Of a stretch of DNA of 64,000 bases, positions 55,052-64,000 are shown in pieces. This DNA comes from Alishewanella longhuensis (GTDB lineage: Bacteria > Pseudomonadota > Gammaproteobacteria > Enterobacterales > Alteromonadaceae). The notes beneath the pieces were generated by a model. It made no database searches. It was not told where the DNA came from and saw only the letters and a program-made list of their open reading frames with translations. Position 1 is the stretch's first letter. Every line of letters begins with the position of its first letter. The stretch lies in NCBI RefSeq assembly GCF_014653435.1, contig NZ_BNAO01000004.1:173802-237801 (forward strand). Reading direction: 5' to 3'. The translations under genes were made by a program, and so were the position numbers.

Positions 55052-57049
55052 ATGCCATCTCGTAAACAACTCGCCAATGCCATCCGTGCCTTAAGTATGG
55101 ATGCCGTACAACAAGCAAAATCGGGCCATCCCGGCGCCCCTATGGGCATGGCGGATATTGCCGAGGTGCTCTGGCGTGATTACCTGAAGCATAATCCGCA
55201 AAATCCTAACTGGGCTGATCGCGATCGCTTTGTGTTATCGAACGGTCATGGCTCTATGCTGATATATTCTTTATTGCACCTAAGCGGCTATGAACTGGGT
55301 ATCGACGACTTAAAACAATTCCGGCAGTTACATTCTAAAACGCCTGGCCATCCAGAGTATGGCTATGCACCAGGTGTAGAAACCACTACGGGGCCACTAG
55401 GCCAGGGCATTACTAATGCAGTAGGTATGGCGCTGGCCGAAAAAGCATTGGCTGCCCAATTTAACCAGCCTGGCTTTGATATTGTTGATCATTACACCTA
55501 TGTGTTCTTAGGTGATGGCTGCTTAATGGAAGGGATCTCGCATGAGGCTTGCTCTTTAGCCGGCACCCTGGGTTTAGGTAAGCTGATTGCGTTTTGGGAT
55601 GATAACGGTATCTCTATCGATGGTCATGTGGAAGGCTGGTTTACCGATAACACCCCAGCGCGGTTTGAAGCCTATGGCTGGCATGTGGTGGCTAATGTTG
55701 ATGGTCATGACGCTGACGCCGTTAAAGCGGCAATTGAGCAAGCGCGTGCAGTAACCGATAAGCCTACCGTAATTTGTTGTAAAACCGTCATCGGTTATGG
55801 TTCGCCGAATAAAGGTGGTAGCCATGACTGCCATGGTGCACCACTGGGTGATGCTGAAATTGCCGCGGCCCGCGAGTTTTTGCAATGGCCGCATGCGCCT
55901 TTTGATATTCCAACGGATATTTATGCCGATTGGGATGCGAAAACCGCAGGTACAGCGCGCGAGCAAGCCTGGCAAAACCTGTTTAACGATTACGCCAAAG
56001 CGCACCCTACTTTAGCTGCCGAGTTTAGCCGCCGCTATAGCGGTACCTTACCAGCAAACTGGGCAGAGCAAAGCCAAGCCTATATCGAAAAACTGCAAGC
56101 CAATTCTGCGACTATTGCTACTCGCAAAGCCTCGCAAAATGCCCTAAATGCCTTTGGCCCCTTATTGCCAGAATTTATGGGCGGTTCTGCCGATTTAGCC
56201 GGTTCTAACCTGACCATTTGGGCGGGCTCAAAACCGTTAACGGCTGCTGATGCCTCAGGCAACTATGTATATTACGGTGTGCGCGAGTTTGGTATGTCAG
56301 CCATGATGAATGGTATTGCCCTGCATGGTGGTTTTGTACCTTATGGCGCAACCTTCTTAATGTTTATGGAATATGCGCGTAATGCGGTGCGCATGGCTGC
56401 TTTGATGAAGCAGCGCGTTATCTTTGTTTACACCCACGATTCCATTGGTTTGGGGGAAGATGGCCCAACGCACCAGCCGGTAGAGCAATTAGCCAGCTTG
56501 CGGGTAACGCCAAATTTAATGAACTGGCGTCCTTGTGATCAGGTAGAGTCCGCTGTGGCTTGGCAGCAAGCCATTGAGCGTGCTGATGGTCCTAGCAGCT
56601 TAATTTTTACCCGGCAAAATCTGGTACAGCAAAGCCGGACAGCCCAACAGCTGGCCGACATTAAACGTGGCGGCTATGTGTTGTTAGACAGCGATAGCGC
56701 ACCAGAGCTAATTATTATCGCCACGGGTTCTGAAGTGGAGTTGGCCATGCAAGCCGCTAAACAATTACAGGCCGAGGGTAAGGCTGTGCGGGTAGTCTCT
56801 ATGCCATCAACCGATGTGTTTGAGCAGCAAGATGCCGCCTACCGTGCTAAGGTATTACCTGCAACGGTAACTAAACGTATTGCGGTTGAAGCGGGCATTA
56901 TGGACACTTGGTACAAGTATGTTGGCTTAGAGGGTAAAGTTATCGGTATGAGTACCTTTGGGGAATCCGCACCTGCCGAGCAATTATTTGCTTATTTTGG
57001 TATTACCACCGAAAACGTGCTGGCCGCAGCGCACGAGCTGCTGGCTTAA
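55052..57049 (+). CDS. tkt: Transketolase
   Basis: Transketolase moves two-carbon units between sugar phosphates in the pentose phosphate pathway. Start ATG 55052 has AGGAG 5 bases upstream (a GTG at 55046 would overlap that motif). The 665-residue product begins [19 protein letters not shown], has the thiamine diphosphate motif [13 protein letters not shown], the [12 protein letters not shown] segment and the pyrimidine-binding [19 protein letters not shown]. First gene of tkt-epd-pgk-fba; a terminator follows it. Confidence 0.98.
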   Translation: MPSRKQLANAIRALSMDAVQQAKSGHPGAPMGMADIAEVLWRDYLKHNPQNPNWADRDRFVLSNGHGSMLIYSLLHLSGYELGIDDLKQFRQLHSKTPGHPEYGYAPGVETTTGPLGQGITNAVGMALAEKALAAQFNQPGFDIVDHYTYVFLGDGCLMEGISHEACSLAGTLGLGKLIAFWDDNGISIDGHVEGWFTDNTPARFEAYGWHVVANVDGHDADAVKAAIEQARAVTDKPTVICCKTVIGYGSPNKGGSHDCHGAPLGDAEIAAAREFLQWPHAPFDIPTDIYADWDAKTAGTAREQAWQNLFNDYAKAHPTLAAEFSRRYSGTLPANWAEQSQAYIEKLQANSATIATRKASQNALNAFGPLLPEFMGGSADLAGSNLTIWAGSKPLTAADASGNYVYYGVREFGMSAMMNGIALHGGFVPYGATFLMFMEYARNAVRMAALMKQRVIFVYTHDSIGLGEDGPTHQPVEQLASLRVTPNLMNWRPCDQVESAVAWQQAIERADGPSSLIFTRQNLVQQSRTAQQLADIKRGGYVLLDSDSAPELIIIATGSEVELAMQAAKQLQAEGKAVRVVSMPSTDVFEQQDAAYRAKVLPATVTKRIAVEAGIMDTWYKYVGLEGKVIGMSTFGESAPAEQLFAYFGITTENVLAAAHELLA

Positions 57050-57059
57050 ATTAAGCTTA

Positions 57060-57086
57060 ATGGGCTCGTTGCGAGCCCATTTTTTT
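57060..57086 (+). terminator. Intrinsic terminator between tkt and epd
   Basis: ATGGGCTCG-TTG-CGAGCCCAT followed by TTTTTT, a textbook intrinsic terminator. It ends only 10 bases before the epd start codon, leaving no room for a separate promoter after it. Confidence 0.85.
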
Positions 57087-57096
57087 ATTGAAGTCT

Positions 57097-58104
57097 ATGA
57101 CAATTAAACTGGCAATAAACGGTTTTGGCCGTATTGGTCGCAATATCTTGCGGGCAATTTATGAAAATGGCTGGCAACAGCGTTTTCGGGTAGTGGCAAT
57201 CAATGAACTTGCCGACGCTGAAGGCGTTGCCCACTTATTAAAATACGACAGTTCCCATGGTCGCTTTGCGCAAAAAGTGCAGTCTTATCCTGGTGGGATC
57301 AGTGTTGCCGGCGATAAGATCGCCTTATTTGCTGAAGCCGATCCGCTAGAGCTTTCCTGGCAAGAGCTTGACGTCGATATTGTCTTAGAATGTACCGGCG
57401 TATTTTATAGCCGTGAACATGCCCAGTGGCATTTGGCGGCAGGCGCGAAAAAAGTCTTGTTCTCACACCCTGCAGCAGCCGATATTGATGCCACTATTAT
57501 TTTTGGTATCAATCAACAGCTGTTAACCCAGGAAATGCAGGTACTGTCGGCAGGCTCTTGCACCACTAACTGTATTGTGCCGGTGATTCAGGTGCTGGAT
57601 CAGCATTTTGGGGTGGAGAGCGGTACCATTACCACTATTCATGCCTCGATGAATGATCAACAAGTGATTGATGCTTATCATCCGGATCTGCGTCGTACCC
57701 GTGCTGCCAGCCATTCTATTATCCCAGTCGATACCAAGTTGGCACTAGGGATTGAACGCATTATGCCGCATTTAGCGGGCCGCTTTGAAGCGATTGCCGT
57801 GCGGGTACCTACGTTAAATGTTACGGCAATGGATTTAAGTGTTACGCTGCATCAGGATGTCAGCATCCATGATATTAACCGGGCATTGCGTGAAGCCAGT
57901 CAAGCGGCGTTGCAGGGGATCCTGGATTACACCGAAGAGCCGTTGGTATCGGTAGATTTTAATCATGATCCGCACTCGTGTATTGTCGATGGCTCGCAAA
58001 CGCGAGTCAGTCATAAACGTTTAGTAAAGTGCTTAGTCTGGTGTGATAACGAATGGGGCTTTGCCAATCGTATGCTGGATACCGCCTTTGTTATGGCGCA
58101 ATAA
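57097..58104 (+). CDS. epd: D-erythrose-4-phosphate dehydrogenase
   Basis: Epd oxidises erythrose 4-phosphate to 4-phosphoerythronate for pyridoxal phosphate synthesis and is a GapA paralogue. Start ATG 57097 gives 335 residues beginning [18 protein letters not shown] (E. coli 339). The catalytic Cys155 is in SCTTNC, and Epd-type segments [36 protein letters not shown] and [16 protein letters not shown] separate it from glycolytic GapA. It sits in the classical epd-pgk-fba order. Confidence 0.93.
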   Translation: MTIKLAINGFGRIGRNILRAIYENGWQQRFRVVAINELADAEGVAHLLKYDSSHGRFAQKVQSYPGGISVAGDKIALFAEADPLELSWQELDVDIVLECTGVFYSREHAQWHLAAGAKKVLFSHPAAADIDATIIFGINQQLLTQEMQVLSAGSCTTNCIVPVIQVLDQHFGVESGTITTIHASMNDQQVIDAYHPDLRRTRAASHSIIPVDTKLALGIERIMPHLAGRFEAIAVRVPTLNVTAMDLSVTLHQDVSIHDINRALREASQAALQGILDYTEEPLVSVDFNHDPHSCIVDGSQTRVSHKRLVKCLVWCDNEWGFANRMLDTAFVMAQ

Positions 58105-58128
58105 GGTTTTTTAGAAGGGAGAAAACTA

Positions 58129-59310
58129 ATGTCTGTAATTCGCATGGCTGAGCTTGCACTCAGCGGTAAAAGAGTATTAATTCGCGAAGATCTTAATGTG
58201 CCGATAAAAAACGGCGTGGTTACCTCAGATGCGCGCTTAAAAGCCGCTATACCCACTATTGAACTGGCGCTTAGTAAAGGTGCCAAAGTGATGGTGATGT
58301 CACATTTAGGCCGGCCAGAAGAGGGCGTATTTGATGCAGAAGCTTCCATGCAGCCCGTGGCAGACTATTTAGCAAAAGCTTTAACTGCGCCGGTTCGTCT
58401 GGTTGCAGATTATCTTGATGGCGTAGAGGTTGCTACTGGTGAAGTGGCCGTCTTTGAAAACGTCCGTTTTAATAAAGGCGAAGGCAAAAATAACGACGAG
58501 CTGGCGCAAAAACTGGCGGCTTTGTGCGATGTGTTTGTAATGGATGCCTTTGGTACCGCGCACCGCGCGCAAGCCTCTACTCATGGTGTCGCTAAATATG
58601 CGCCTATTGCCTGTGCTGGCCCCTTGTTAACAGCGGAATTAGATGCACTGGCTGCGGCTTTAAAAAATCCAAAACGTCCCTTGGTGGCCATCGTTGGTGG
58701 TTCAAAAGTGTCTACCAAGCTAACGGTGTTAGAATCGCTTTCGGGTATTGTTGACCAGCTGATCGTGGGCGGCGGTATTGCCAACACCTTTATTGCCGCT
58801 AATGGCCATAATGTGGGCAAATCACTTTGTGAAAACGACTTAATTCCAGAAGCACAACGCTTAATGGCGCAAGCAAAAGCGCGTGGTGGCAATATTCCGG
58901 TGCCAACCGATGTGGTAACGGGAACGGCTTTTAGTGCGGATACGGTTGCCAGTTTAAAAGCAGTAGATGCGATCAGCGATGACGATATGGTATTTGATAT
59001 TGGTCCAGACAGTATCGCGGAATTAAAAGCTATTCTAAAACAGGCTGGCACTATTGTTTGGAACGGTCCTGTCGGTGTGTTTGAGTTTGACCAATTTGCA
59101 GCCGGGACCAAAGCCATTGCAGAAGCTATTGCAAAGAGTGAGGCGTTTTCCATTGCTGGCGGCGGTGATACCTTAGCCGCGATAGATAAATATGGCGTGG
59201 CAGCGCAAATTTCGTACATTTCTACCGGTGGTGGTGCATTTCTGGAATTTTTGGAAGGAAAAACCTTACCCGCGGTGGCAATTTTAGAAGAACGCGCGCA
59301 AAATTCATAA
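58129..59310 (+). CDS. pgk: Phosphoglycerate kinase
   Basis: Pgk converts 1,3-bisphosphoglycerate and ADP to 3-phosphoglycerate and ATP in glycolysis. The 393-residue product has the substrate-binding [14 protein letters not shown], the [10 protein letters not shown] motif, and the nucleotide-binding [13 protein letters not shown] and [13 protein letters not shown] segments. GGGAG precedes the ATG. It follows epd by 24 bases. Confidence 0.98.
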   Translation: MSVIRMAELALSGKRVLIREDLNVPIKNGVVTSDARLKAAIPTIELALSKGAKVMVMSHLGRPEEGVFDAEASMQPVADYLAKALTAPVRLVADYLDGVEVATGEVAVFENVRFNKGEGKNNDELAQKLAALCDVFVMDAFGTAHRAQASTHGVAKYAPIACAGPLLTAELDALAAALKNPKRPLVAIVGGSKVSTKLTVLESLSGIVDQLIVGGGIANTFIAANGHNVGKSLCENDLIPEAQRLMAQAKARGGNIPVPTDVVTGTAFSADTVASLKAVDAISDDDMVFDIGPDSIAELKAILKQAGTIVWNGPVGVFEFDQFAAGTKAIAEAIAKSEAFSIAGGGDTLAAIDKYGVAAQISYISTGGGAFLEFLEGKTLPAVAILEERAQNS

Positions 59311-59337
59311 AAATAATAACACAAATACCCAAAACCT

Positions 59338-59365
59338 TGCTGTTGCAGCTAACACCGCTGCAGCA
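59338..59365 (+). other. Hairpin in the pgk-fba gap
   Basis: TGCTG-TT-GCAGC, a 7-base loop and GCTGCAGCA form a 9-pair stem with a small bulge in the 111-base gap between pgk and fba. No T-run follows, so it may be an mRNA processing or stability structure rather than a terminator. Confidence 0.4.
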
Positions 59366-59421
59366 TCAAGCGCTAAGGGTCTATATCTTAAAAACTGTAC
59401 CTACAAAATAGAGAGGATCTC

Positions 59422-60486
59422 ATGGCACTGATATCATTACGGCAGATGCTGGATCACGCCGCCGAATTTGGTTATGGCGTTCCAGCATTTAACGTGAATA
59501 ATCTGGAGCAAATGCGCGCTATTATGCAAGCTGCCGATAAAACCGACAGTCCGGTAATAGTGCAAGCTTCCGCTGGCGCAAGAAAATATGCCGGAGCACC
59601 TTTTTTGCGTCATCTTATTTTGGCCGCAGTAGAGGAATTCCCGCATATCCCTGTGGTGATGCATCAGGATCACGGTACCTCACTGGCAGTATGTCAGCGT
59701 GCGATTCAAATGGGTTTTTCATCCGTTATGATGGATGGCTCTTTGGGTGAAGATGGTAAAACCCCCAAGGATTATGCCTACAACGCCAATATAACGCGTA
59801 AAGTCGTTGAAATAGCGCATGCCTGTGGTGTCTCGGTTGAAGGTGAATTAGGTTGCCTGGGTTCACTGGAAACCGGTGAAGCAGGTGAGGAAGACGGTAT
59901 TGGTGCAGATTGTAAGCTTACGCATGATCAAATGTTAACGGATCCGGAAGAAGCGGCACAATTCGTACGGGAAACCCAGGTAGATGCGCTAGCTATCGCT
60001 TGTGGTACTTCGCACGGTGCTTATAAATTCAGTCGGCCACCAACAGATGATATTTTAGCGATTGATCGCATTAAAGCCATCCATCAGCGCATTCCAGATA
60101 CCCATCTGGTGATGCATGGTTCGTCATCCGTACCACAAGATTGGTTAGAAATAATTAACGAATATGGCGGTGCTATTCCGGAAACTTATGGCGTACCGGT
60201 AGAGCAAATTCAGCAAGGCATTAAGTATGGTGTACGTAAAATCAATATTGATACTGACTTACGTTTAGCTTCCACTGGCGCGATTCGCCGGTATCTGGCA
60301 AAACACCCGGCTGAGTTTGATCCGCGTAAATATTTACAAGAATCAGTAAAGGCAATGTCTGATATCTGTATTGCCCGGTATCAAGCCTTTGGCTGTGCCG
60401 GACAAGGCAGTAAAATTAAGCCCTTGTCACTGGATACGATGGTTGATTTATATGTTTCGGGTAAACTGACGCCAAATATAAAATAA
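59422..60486 (+). CDS. fba: Class II fructose-bisphosphate aldolase
   Basis: This zinc enzyme splits fructose 1,6-bisphosphate in glycolysis and runs the reverse step in gluconeogenesis. The 354-residue product begins [19 protein letters not shown] and has zinc/substrate motifs [21 protein letters not shown] and [10 protein letters not shown], with [11 protein letters not shown] near the C terminus. The sequence is of the 'Calvin cycle' type of class II aldolase rather than E. coli FbaA type. GAGAGG precedes the ATG. Confidence 0.95.
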   Translation: MALISLRQMLDHAAEFGYGVPAFNVNNLEQMRAIMQAADKTDSPVIVQASAGARKYAGAPFLRHLILAAVEEFPHIPVVMHQDHGTSLAVCQRAIQMGFSSVMMDGSLGEDGKTPKDYAYNANITRKVVEIAHACGVSVEGELGCLGSLETGEAGEEDGIGADCKLTHDQMLTDPEEAAQFVRETQVDALAIACGTSHGAYKFSRPPTDDILAIDRIKAIHQRIPDTHLVMHGSSSVPQDWLEIINEYGGAIPETYGVPVEQIQQGIKYGVRKINIDTDLRLASTGAIRRYLAKHPAEFDPRKYLQESVKAMSDICIARYQAFGCAGQGSKIKPLSLDTMVDLYVSGKLTPNIK

Positions 60487-60502
60487 CCAAAGTGCAAAAT
60501 CC

Positions 60503-60534
60503 CGGTTAAACAAAAACGTCTTGGCGTTTAACCG
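60503..60534 (+). terminator. Inverted repeat after fba, possible terminator
   Basis: CGGTTAAAC (60503-60511) and GTTTAACCG (60526-60534), perfect 9-base arms with a 14-base loop, 16 bases after the fba stop; AGTTTAC follows. The loop can pair internally (AACG/CGTT). Weak U-tract, but the position fits the end of the tkt-fba transcript. Confidence 0.5.
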
Positions 60535-60602
60535 AGTTTACAATTGGTGCTAAACCGTACAATAAGCCGCACTAATACAGGTGTTGTAGGCCTTTCTGTC
60601 TG

Positions 60603-60631
60603 TTGACAACAGGCTTTTTACCTGTAATGAT
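60603..60631 (+). promoter_or_regulatory. Sigma-70 promoter candidate for the TonB2-type operon
   Basis: TTGACA (60603-60608) is a perfect -35 element, 17 bases before AATGAT (60626-60631), which matches the -10 consensus at 4 of 6 positions. The spacer itself contains the inverted repeat ACAGG-CTTTTTA-CCTGT. It lies 101 bases before the first gene of the operon, in the only gap that could hold its promoter. Confidence 0.6.
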
Positions 60632-60664
60632 GCGGACGGTTTACCCTCTAAATCGAGGGTCCGC
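60632..60664 (+). other. Overlapping inverted repeats at the start of the TonB2-type leader
   Basis: ACCCTC (60643-60648) pairs with GAGGGT (60655-60660), and GCGGAC (60632-60637) with GTCCGC (60659-60664); the two pairings share two bases. A further imperfect repeat GTCGTT/AACGGCGAC follows at 60666-60684. They lie directly downstream of the promoter candidate, so they could be operators or form leader RNA structure. Confidence 0.45.
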
Positions 60665-60731
60665 TGTCGTTGTTAAACGGCGACCCTTATAACATCAGGT
60701 TACGTTAATCAGCAATAATTGGTTGGGAACT

Positions 60732-61502
60732 ATGTTTAATAAAAAAATCCACATGAGTCTTGTTGCCTCTGCGTTGGCGGGCAGTTTTGCCTTGGCTGGC
60801 TCAGCCGCAGCAACAGACCTAAAAGATCTGCATCAGGCTAATACTCAAATTCAGCGCGCCGCAGTACAGTCTCAAGAAAAAATTAATACTATTTACGAAC
60901 AGACTCAGGAACTGTTGGGTGAATATCGTGTTGTCGTTGATCAAACTGACAACCTGAAAGTTTACAACGATTTCTTAGCTACTTTAGTTGCTGACCAACA
61001 ACGTCAAATTGATCGCATTCAGCGCCAAATTGATGGTCTGGAAAAGACCAACCAAGGTACGGTGCCATTAATGTTCCGGATGATTGATTCACTGGAGCAG
61101 TTTGTTAAGGCTGATATCCCATTACGTACCGATCGCCGTTTAGAGCGTATTGAACGTTTACGTGATTTAATGAGCCGTTCAGACGTACAACGTTCTGAGC
61201 AATTCCGTCAAATCCTGGAAGCTTATGAAATTGAAATGGGCTACGGCACAGAGCTAGCTGCTTTCCAAGGCACCTTAGCACTAGGCGGTAACGACATCAC
61301 TGTTGATTTCGTGCATTTAGGCCGTTTAGCTCTGATGGCTGTTGCTTTAGATAACAGCGCTGCATGGGTATATAACAAAGGTACTGGTAGCTGGGAAAGT
61401 TTAGCAGCATCATACATACCTTCAATCGGTAACTTTATCAAGATGGCACGTCGTGAAGCCACGCTTGAAATGGACCGCGTACCACTTTTCGCAGCGGAGT
61501 AA
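60732..61502 (+). CDS. DUF3450 periplasmic coiled-coil protein of a TonB2-type system
   Basis: Start ATG 60732 gives a 256-residue protein with signal peptide (LVASALAGSFALAGSAAA). The mature part is a long coiled coil (about 30-120) followed by a DUF3450 domain ending in WVYNKGTGSWESL and a C-terminal region. In Vibrio cholerae a homologue stands first in the TonB2 locus, before ttpC, exbB2, exbD2 and tonB2, the order seen here. Its biochemical role is unknown; it may modulate the proton channel in the periplasm. Confidence 0.88.
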   Translation: MFNKKIHMSLVASALAGSFALAGSAAATDLKDLHQANTQIQRAAVQSQEKINTIYEQTQELLGEYRVVVDQTDNLKVYNDFLATLVADQQRQIDRIQRQIDGLEKTNQGTVPLMFRMIDSLEQFVKADIPLRTDRRLERIERLRDLMSRSDVQRSEQFRQILEAYEIEMGYGTELAAFQGTLALGGNDITVDFVHLGRLALMAVALDNSAAWVYNKGTGSWESLAASYIPSIGNFIKMARREATLEMDRVPLFAAE

Positions 61503-61508
61503 GAATAG

Positions 61509-62876
61509 ATGAAATTGGCAATTAAAAATTTAGTCGTCGCTGCGGCAGTTACTCTATCTGCTTCTTTAGCGTTTAACGCGACAGCAAATACCCAAAAATT
61601 GGATCAGTTGTTACAACAAATCCAACAACAACGTACTGTTGAAGGCCGTGTTAATCAGGAACGTGAGCGTGCTTTCCTGGCAGAACGTGCTGACAAACAA
61701 GCATTGTTAAATACCGCAAAGCGGCAATTAGCAGATGAAGAAGCTCGTGGTAAGCGTTTACAACAGCAATACGCGCAAAACGATATTCTGATTGCGCAAA
61801 AGCAACAAGAATTACAAAGTGCCCTGGGTACTATGGGTGAAGTATTCGGTGTGGTTCGTCAAACTGCGAACAAGACCGTAGGTACTATCTCTAGCTCTAT
61901 TATCAGCGCCCAATATCCTGGTCGTGATGTAGTGCTGCGTGAAATCGCTGCAGCTACTGAGTTACCAACCATCGAGCAGATGGAAGAGCTATGGGTAGCG
62001 ATGCTGACCGAGATGACTGAGTCAGGTAAGATTGCCAAGTTTGATGCTGAAGTGGTTGAGCTGGCAGGTGGTAGTTCTACACAACGTGTAACACGTTTTG
62101 GTGCTTTCCATTTAACAACGGCTACTGATTATCTGATCCGTAACGTTGATACTGACCAAATCCAGCCATTAGGTCGTGCACCACAGTCTAAAATTCAAAG
62201 CTCGGTAGCGGCTTTCAACAGCACTCGCGCTGGTGAATTATCCAGCCTGTATGTTGACCCAACCAAAGGCAACTCGCTATTACGCTTAAACCAGCAGCGT
62301 TCTACCTTAATTGAATACTTCCACGAAGGTGGTACTGTTGGTTACTTAATCACTGTATTACTGGCCATCGGCTTACTGATTGCGCTAGAGCGTATTCTAG
62401 TATTATCTGCAGTTGGTGCAAAAATGCGCTCACAGCTGAAAAACCCAGGCAATCCTTCTACTAACAACCCATTGGGTCGTATCTTAAAAGTTTACCATGA
62501 TAACAAAGACTCAGACGTTGAAAACCTGGAGCTTAAGTTAGACGAAGCTATCCTGCGCGAAACACCAAAAGTGGACCGTGGTATTGGTTTAATCAAACTG
62601 TTGGCTGCTGTTGCACCCTTGATGGGTCTGTTAGGTACGGTAATCGGTATGATCTTAACCTTCCAGCAAATCACACTGTACGGTACGGGTGATCCGAAGT
62701 TAATGGCAGGTTCTATCTCTTTAGCCTTGGTTACCACTGCACTGGGTCTGATTGCTGCATTGCCACTGTTGTTTGCACACAGCATCGTACAATCTCGTGC
62801 TAAATCTATTCTGCAAGTTCTGGATGAGCAAGCCGCTGGTATTGTTGCTGCTCACGCGGAGAAGGAGAAAGCCTAA
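61509..62876 (+). CDS. ttpC: TtpC-like large MotA/TolQ/ExbB-family protein
   Basis: The 455-residue product has a signal peptide (about 1-26), a periplasmic coiled-coil N-terminal domain (about 30-110), a further periplasmic segment, and a C-terminal MotA/TolQ/ExbB domain from about 270 with three membrane helices, including APLMGLLGTVIGMILTF. This layout is that of TtpC, needed in Vibrio for TonB2-dependent iron uptake. It overlaps the next ExbB gene by one base (TAATG). Confidence 0.9.
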   Translation: MKLAIKNLVVAAAVTLSASLAFNATANTQKLDQLLQQIQQQRTVEGRVNQERERAFLAERADKQALLNTAKRQLADEEARGKRLQQQYAQNDILIAQKQQELQSALGTMGEVFGVVRQTANKTVGTISSSIISAQYPGRDVVLREIAAATELPTIEQMEELWVAMLTEMTESGKIAKFDAEVVELAGGSSTQRVTRFGAFHLTTATDYLIRNVDTDQIQPLGRAPQSKIQSSVAAFNSTRAGELSSLYVDPTKGNSLLRLNQQRSTLIEYFHEGGTVGYLITVLLAIGLLIALERILVLSAVGAKMRSQLKNPGNPSTNNPLGRILKVYHDNKDSDVENLELKLDEAILRETPKVDRGIGLIKLLAAVAPLMGLLGTVIGMILTFQQITLYGTGDPKLMAGSISLALVTTALGLIAALPLLFAHSIVQSRAKSILQVLDEQAAGIVAAHAEKEKA

Positions 62877-63403
62877 TGATGCTCCAGCTACTAGGGCTGT
62901 GGGAATCGGTTCAGGATTTTATCCATACGGGAGGCAACGTCCTGTACGTTGTCGCCGCAGTGCTCTTCTTCATGTGGGTATTGATGATTGAGCGCTACTG
63001 GTATGTCACGGCAATATTCCCGAAAACTAAACGGGACATTATTGCCAAGTGGGATGCCCGGGAAGATACAACTTCCTGGTATGCGCATAAGATCCGTGAT
63101 TGCTGGATTTCCGAAGCAACGGACAAACTCGATCAAAGAATGTTACTGATAAAGACATTAGTTGCAATGTGCCCATTAGTGGGTCTGCTTGGAACGGTGA
63201 CGGGTATGATTGCGGTGTTTGATATTATGGCCACCCAAGGTACCGGTAACCCACGCACTATGGCGGCGGGTATTTCCATGGCAACTATTCCAACAATGGC
63301 CGGTATGGTTGCGGCGTTGTCGGGTGTATTTTTCAGTTCGCGGCTGGAAGTTAAGGTTAAACGGGAAAAAGCAGATCTCGTTGACAGCTTACCGCATCAT
63401 TAA
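62876..63403 (+). CDS. exbB: ExbB-type proton channel subunit
   Basis: The 175-residue product is a standard-size ExbB/TolQ protein: membrane helix at about 21-39 (VLYVVAAVLFFMWVLMI), a cytoplasmic loop, and two more helices with MCPLVGLLGTVTGMIAVFDI and ISMATIPTMAGMVAALSGVF. With ExbD it forms the proton-driven motor for TonB. Having both a TtpC-like and a normal ExbB in tandem is characteristic of the TonB2-type system. Confidence 0.93.
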   Translation: MMLQLLGLWESVQDFIHTGGNVLYVVAAVLFFMWVLMIERYWYVTAIFPKTKRDIIAKWDAREDTTSWYAHKIRDCWISEATDKLDQRMLLIKTLVAMCPLVGLLGTVTGMIAVFDIMATQGTGNPRTMAAGISMATIPTMAGMVAALSGVFFSSRLEVKVKREKADLVDSLPHH

Positions 63404-63414
63404 GAGAGAATTTT

Positions 63415-63819
63415 ATGGCACGTAAACGTATACGCGAAGACGAAGAAGCCGCAATCGACATCACGCCGATGATGGATATCGTTTTCATTATGTTGATCTT
63501 CTTTATCGTTACCACTTCTTTCGTGAAAGAGGCCGGTATTGATGTCAACAAACCTGAAGCGACCCAGGCCACCAAAAAGCCAAGTGCAACAATCTTTATT
63601 GCAATTCGTGCTAACGGTGAAGTGTGGATGGATAAGCGCCCGGTAGATGTTGAGCGGGTTGCAGCAAACATCGAACGCTTAAGAGCTGAATCGCCAACTG
63701 ATACTATTATCATTCAGGCAGACAAAGAAGCGAAGCACGGTATAGTAATGGAAGTTATGGACCAGATTAAAGTAGCTGACCCATCGCTAGTAATTACTGT
63801 GGCTGGGGAGAATAACTAA
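63415..63819 (+). CDS. exbD: ExbD-type motor subunit
   Basis: The 134-residue product has the ExbD/TolR layout: short cytoplasmic N terminus, one membrane helix with the proton-carrying Asp21 (ITPMMDIVFIMLIFFIVTT) and a periplasmic domain ending in a typical VMDQIKVADPSLVITVAG segment. AGAGAG precedes the ATG. It is followed after 2 bases by the tonB start. Confidence 0.95.
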   Translation: MARKRIREDEEAAIDITPMMDIVFIMLIFFIVTTSFVKEAGIDVNKPEATQATKKPSATIFIAIRANGEVWMDKRPVDVERVAANIERLRAESPTDTIIIQADKEAKHGIVMEVMDQIKVADPSLVITVAGENN

Positions 63820-63821
63820 TT

Positions 63822-64000
63822 ATGGTACGTTTCCTATCATCGTTAATTATCGGTGCTGTGGTAACGTTCCTGCTGTTTCTGATTATGGCGCTGCTCATTG
63901 AGGGCAGCGGCGACCGCCGGCCTCCTGAGCAGGAGCGTATTATCATAGAGATTAATACGACACCGCCGGATTCAGATACACAGACGCGGAACCCACCACC
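63822..64000 (+). CDS. tonB: TonB-type energy transducer, N-terminal part (cut by window end)
   Basis: Only 59 codons are in the window. They encode a short N terminus, one membrane helix (SLIIGAVVTFLLFLIMALLI) and the start of a charged, Pro-containing linker (IEINTTPPDS), as expected for TonB2. The gene starts 2 bases after exbD. The C-terminal TonB domain that would confirm the call lies beyond the window edge. Confidence 0.82.
   Translation, partial: MVRFLSSLIIGAVVTFLLFLIMALLIEGSGDRRPPEQERIIIEINTTPPDSDTQTRNPP

Noticed and set aside
60541..60731. Fur box in the TonB2-type operon leader
   Set aside because: No 19-base sequence close to the Fur consensus is seen; only a GTAATGAT stretch overlapping the -10 element.
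1..64000. CRISPR arrays, tRNA or rRNA genes, insertion sequences, prophage
   Set aside because: No regularly spaced direct repeats, cloverleaf sequences, ribosomal RNA segments, transposases or phage genes were found; gaps are mostly under 250 bases.

Overview
The window comes from a motile Gram-negative gammaproteobacterium. Gene content and order (polar-type flagellar/chemotaxis cluster with flhF-flhG, a parC/parP pair and motC/motD, followed by the usual metK/tkt/epd/pgk/fba and gshB/yqgE/ruvX neighbourhoods) point to the Alteromonadales, close to Rheinheimera, Alishewanella or Arsukibacterium. That placement is inferred from gene order and protein similarity as remembered, not from a search. 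I see no rRNA, tRNA, CRISPR array, insertion sequence or prophage.

Bases 1-28223 are one long plus-strand flagellar and chemotaxis region: fliE-F-G-H-I-J, fliK-L-M-N-O-P-Q-R-flhB, then flhA-flhF-flhG-fliA-cheY-cheZ-cheA-cheB-motC-motD-parC-parP-cheW, a DUF2802 membrane protein and a small flhB C-terminal paralogue. Together they encode the MS ring, C ring, export gate and ATPase, the control of polar flagellum placement and number (FlhF/FlhG), the late sigma factor, a second stator pair and the cytoplasmic chemotaxis pathway with its polar-localisation proteins. A good sigma-54 type promoter lies before flhA and a weaker one before fliK.

Bases 28297-53337 are mixed chromosomal housekeeping and accessory genes: a glycosyltransferase, thymidine kinase, a Gcr-type 'site-specific recombinase' that looks like a membrane protein, a MAPEG protein, a three-gene MacAB-like efflux operon, a stand-alone TonB-like protein, an ECF sigma factor with a probable membrane anti-sigma partner, a serine hydrolase, a large propeller-type histidine kinase without a neighbouring response regulator, several RNA methyltransferases (RlmA, RlmJ, a TrmH-family enzyme, RsmE), a repeat-containing lipoprotein, the rsmE-gshB-yqgE-ruvX-DUF1653 cluster and an AbgT-family transporter.

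Bases 53525-60486 carry metK and, divergently, the sugar-phosphate block tkt-epd-pgk-fba. The 378-base gap between metK and tkt contains a perfect MetJ-type box. From 60732 to the right edge is a TonB2-type energy-transduction operon (DUF3450 protein, TtpC-like large ExbB, ExbB, ExbD, start of TonB), cut by the end of the window.

Most of the window is well-known biology. The items most worth a second look are the three repeated acidic motifs that occupy the place of the CheA P2 domain next to parC/parP, the small FlhB paralogue without its cleavage motif, the repeat lipoprotein, the ECF sigma/anti-sigma pair, the mis-named recombinase, and the structured leader of the TonB2 operon.
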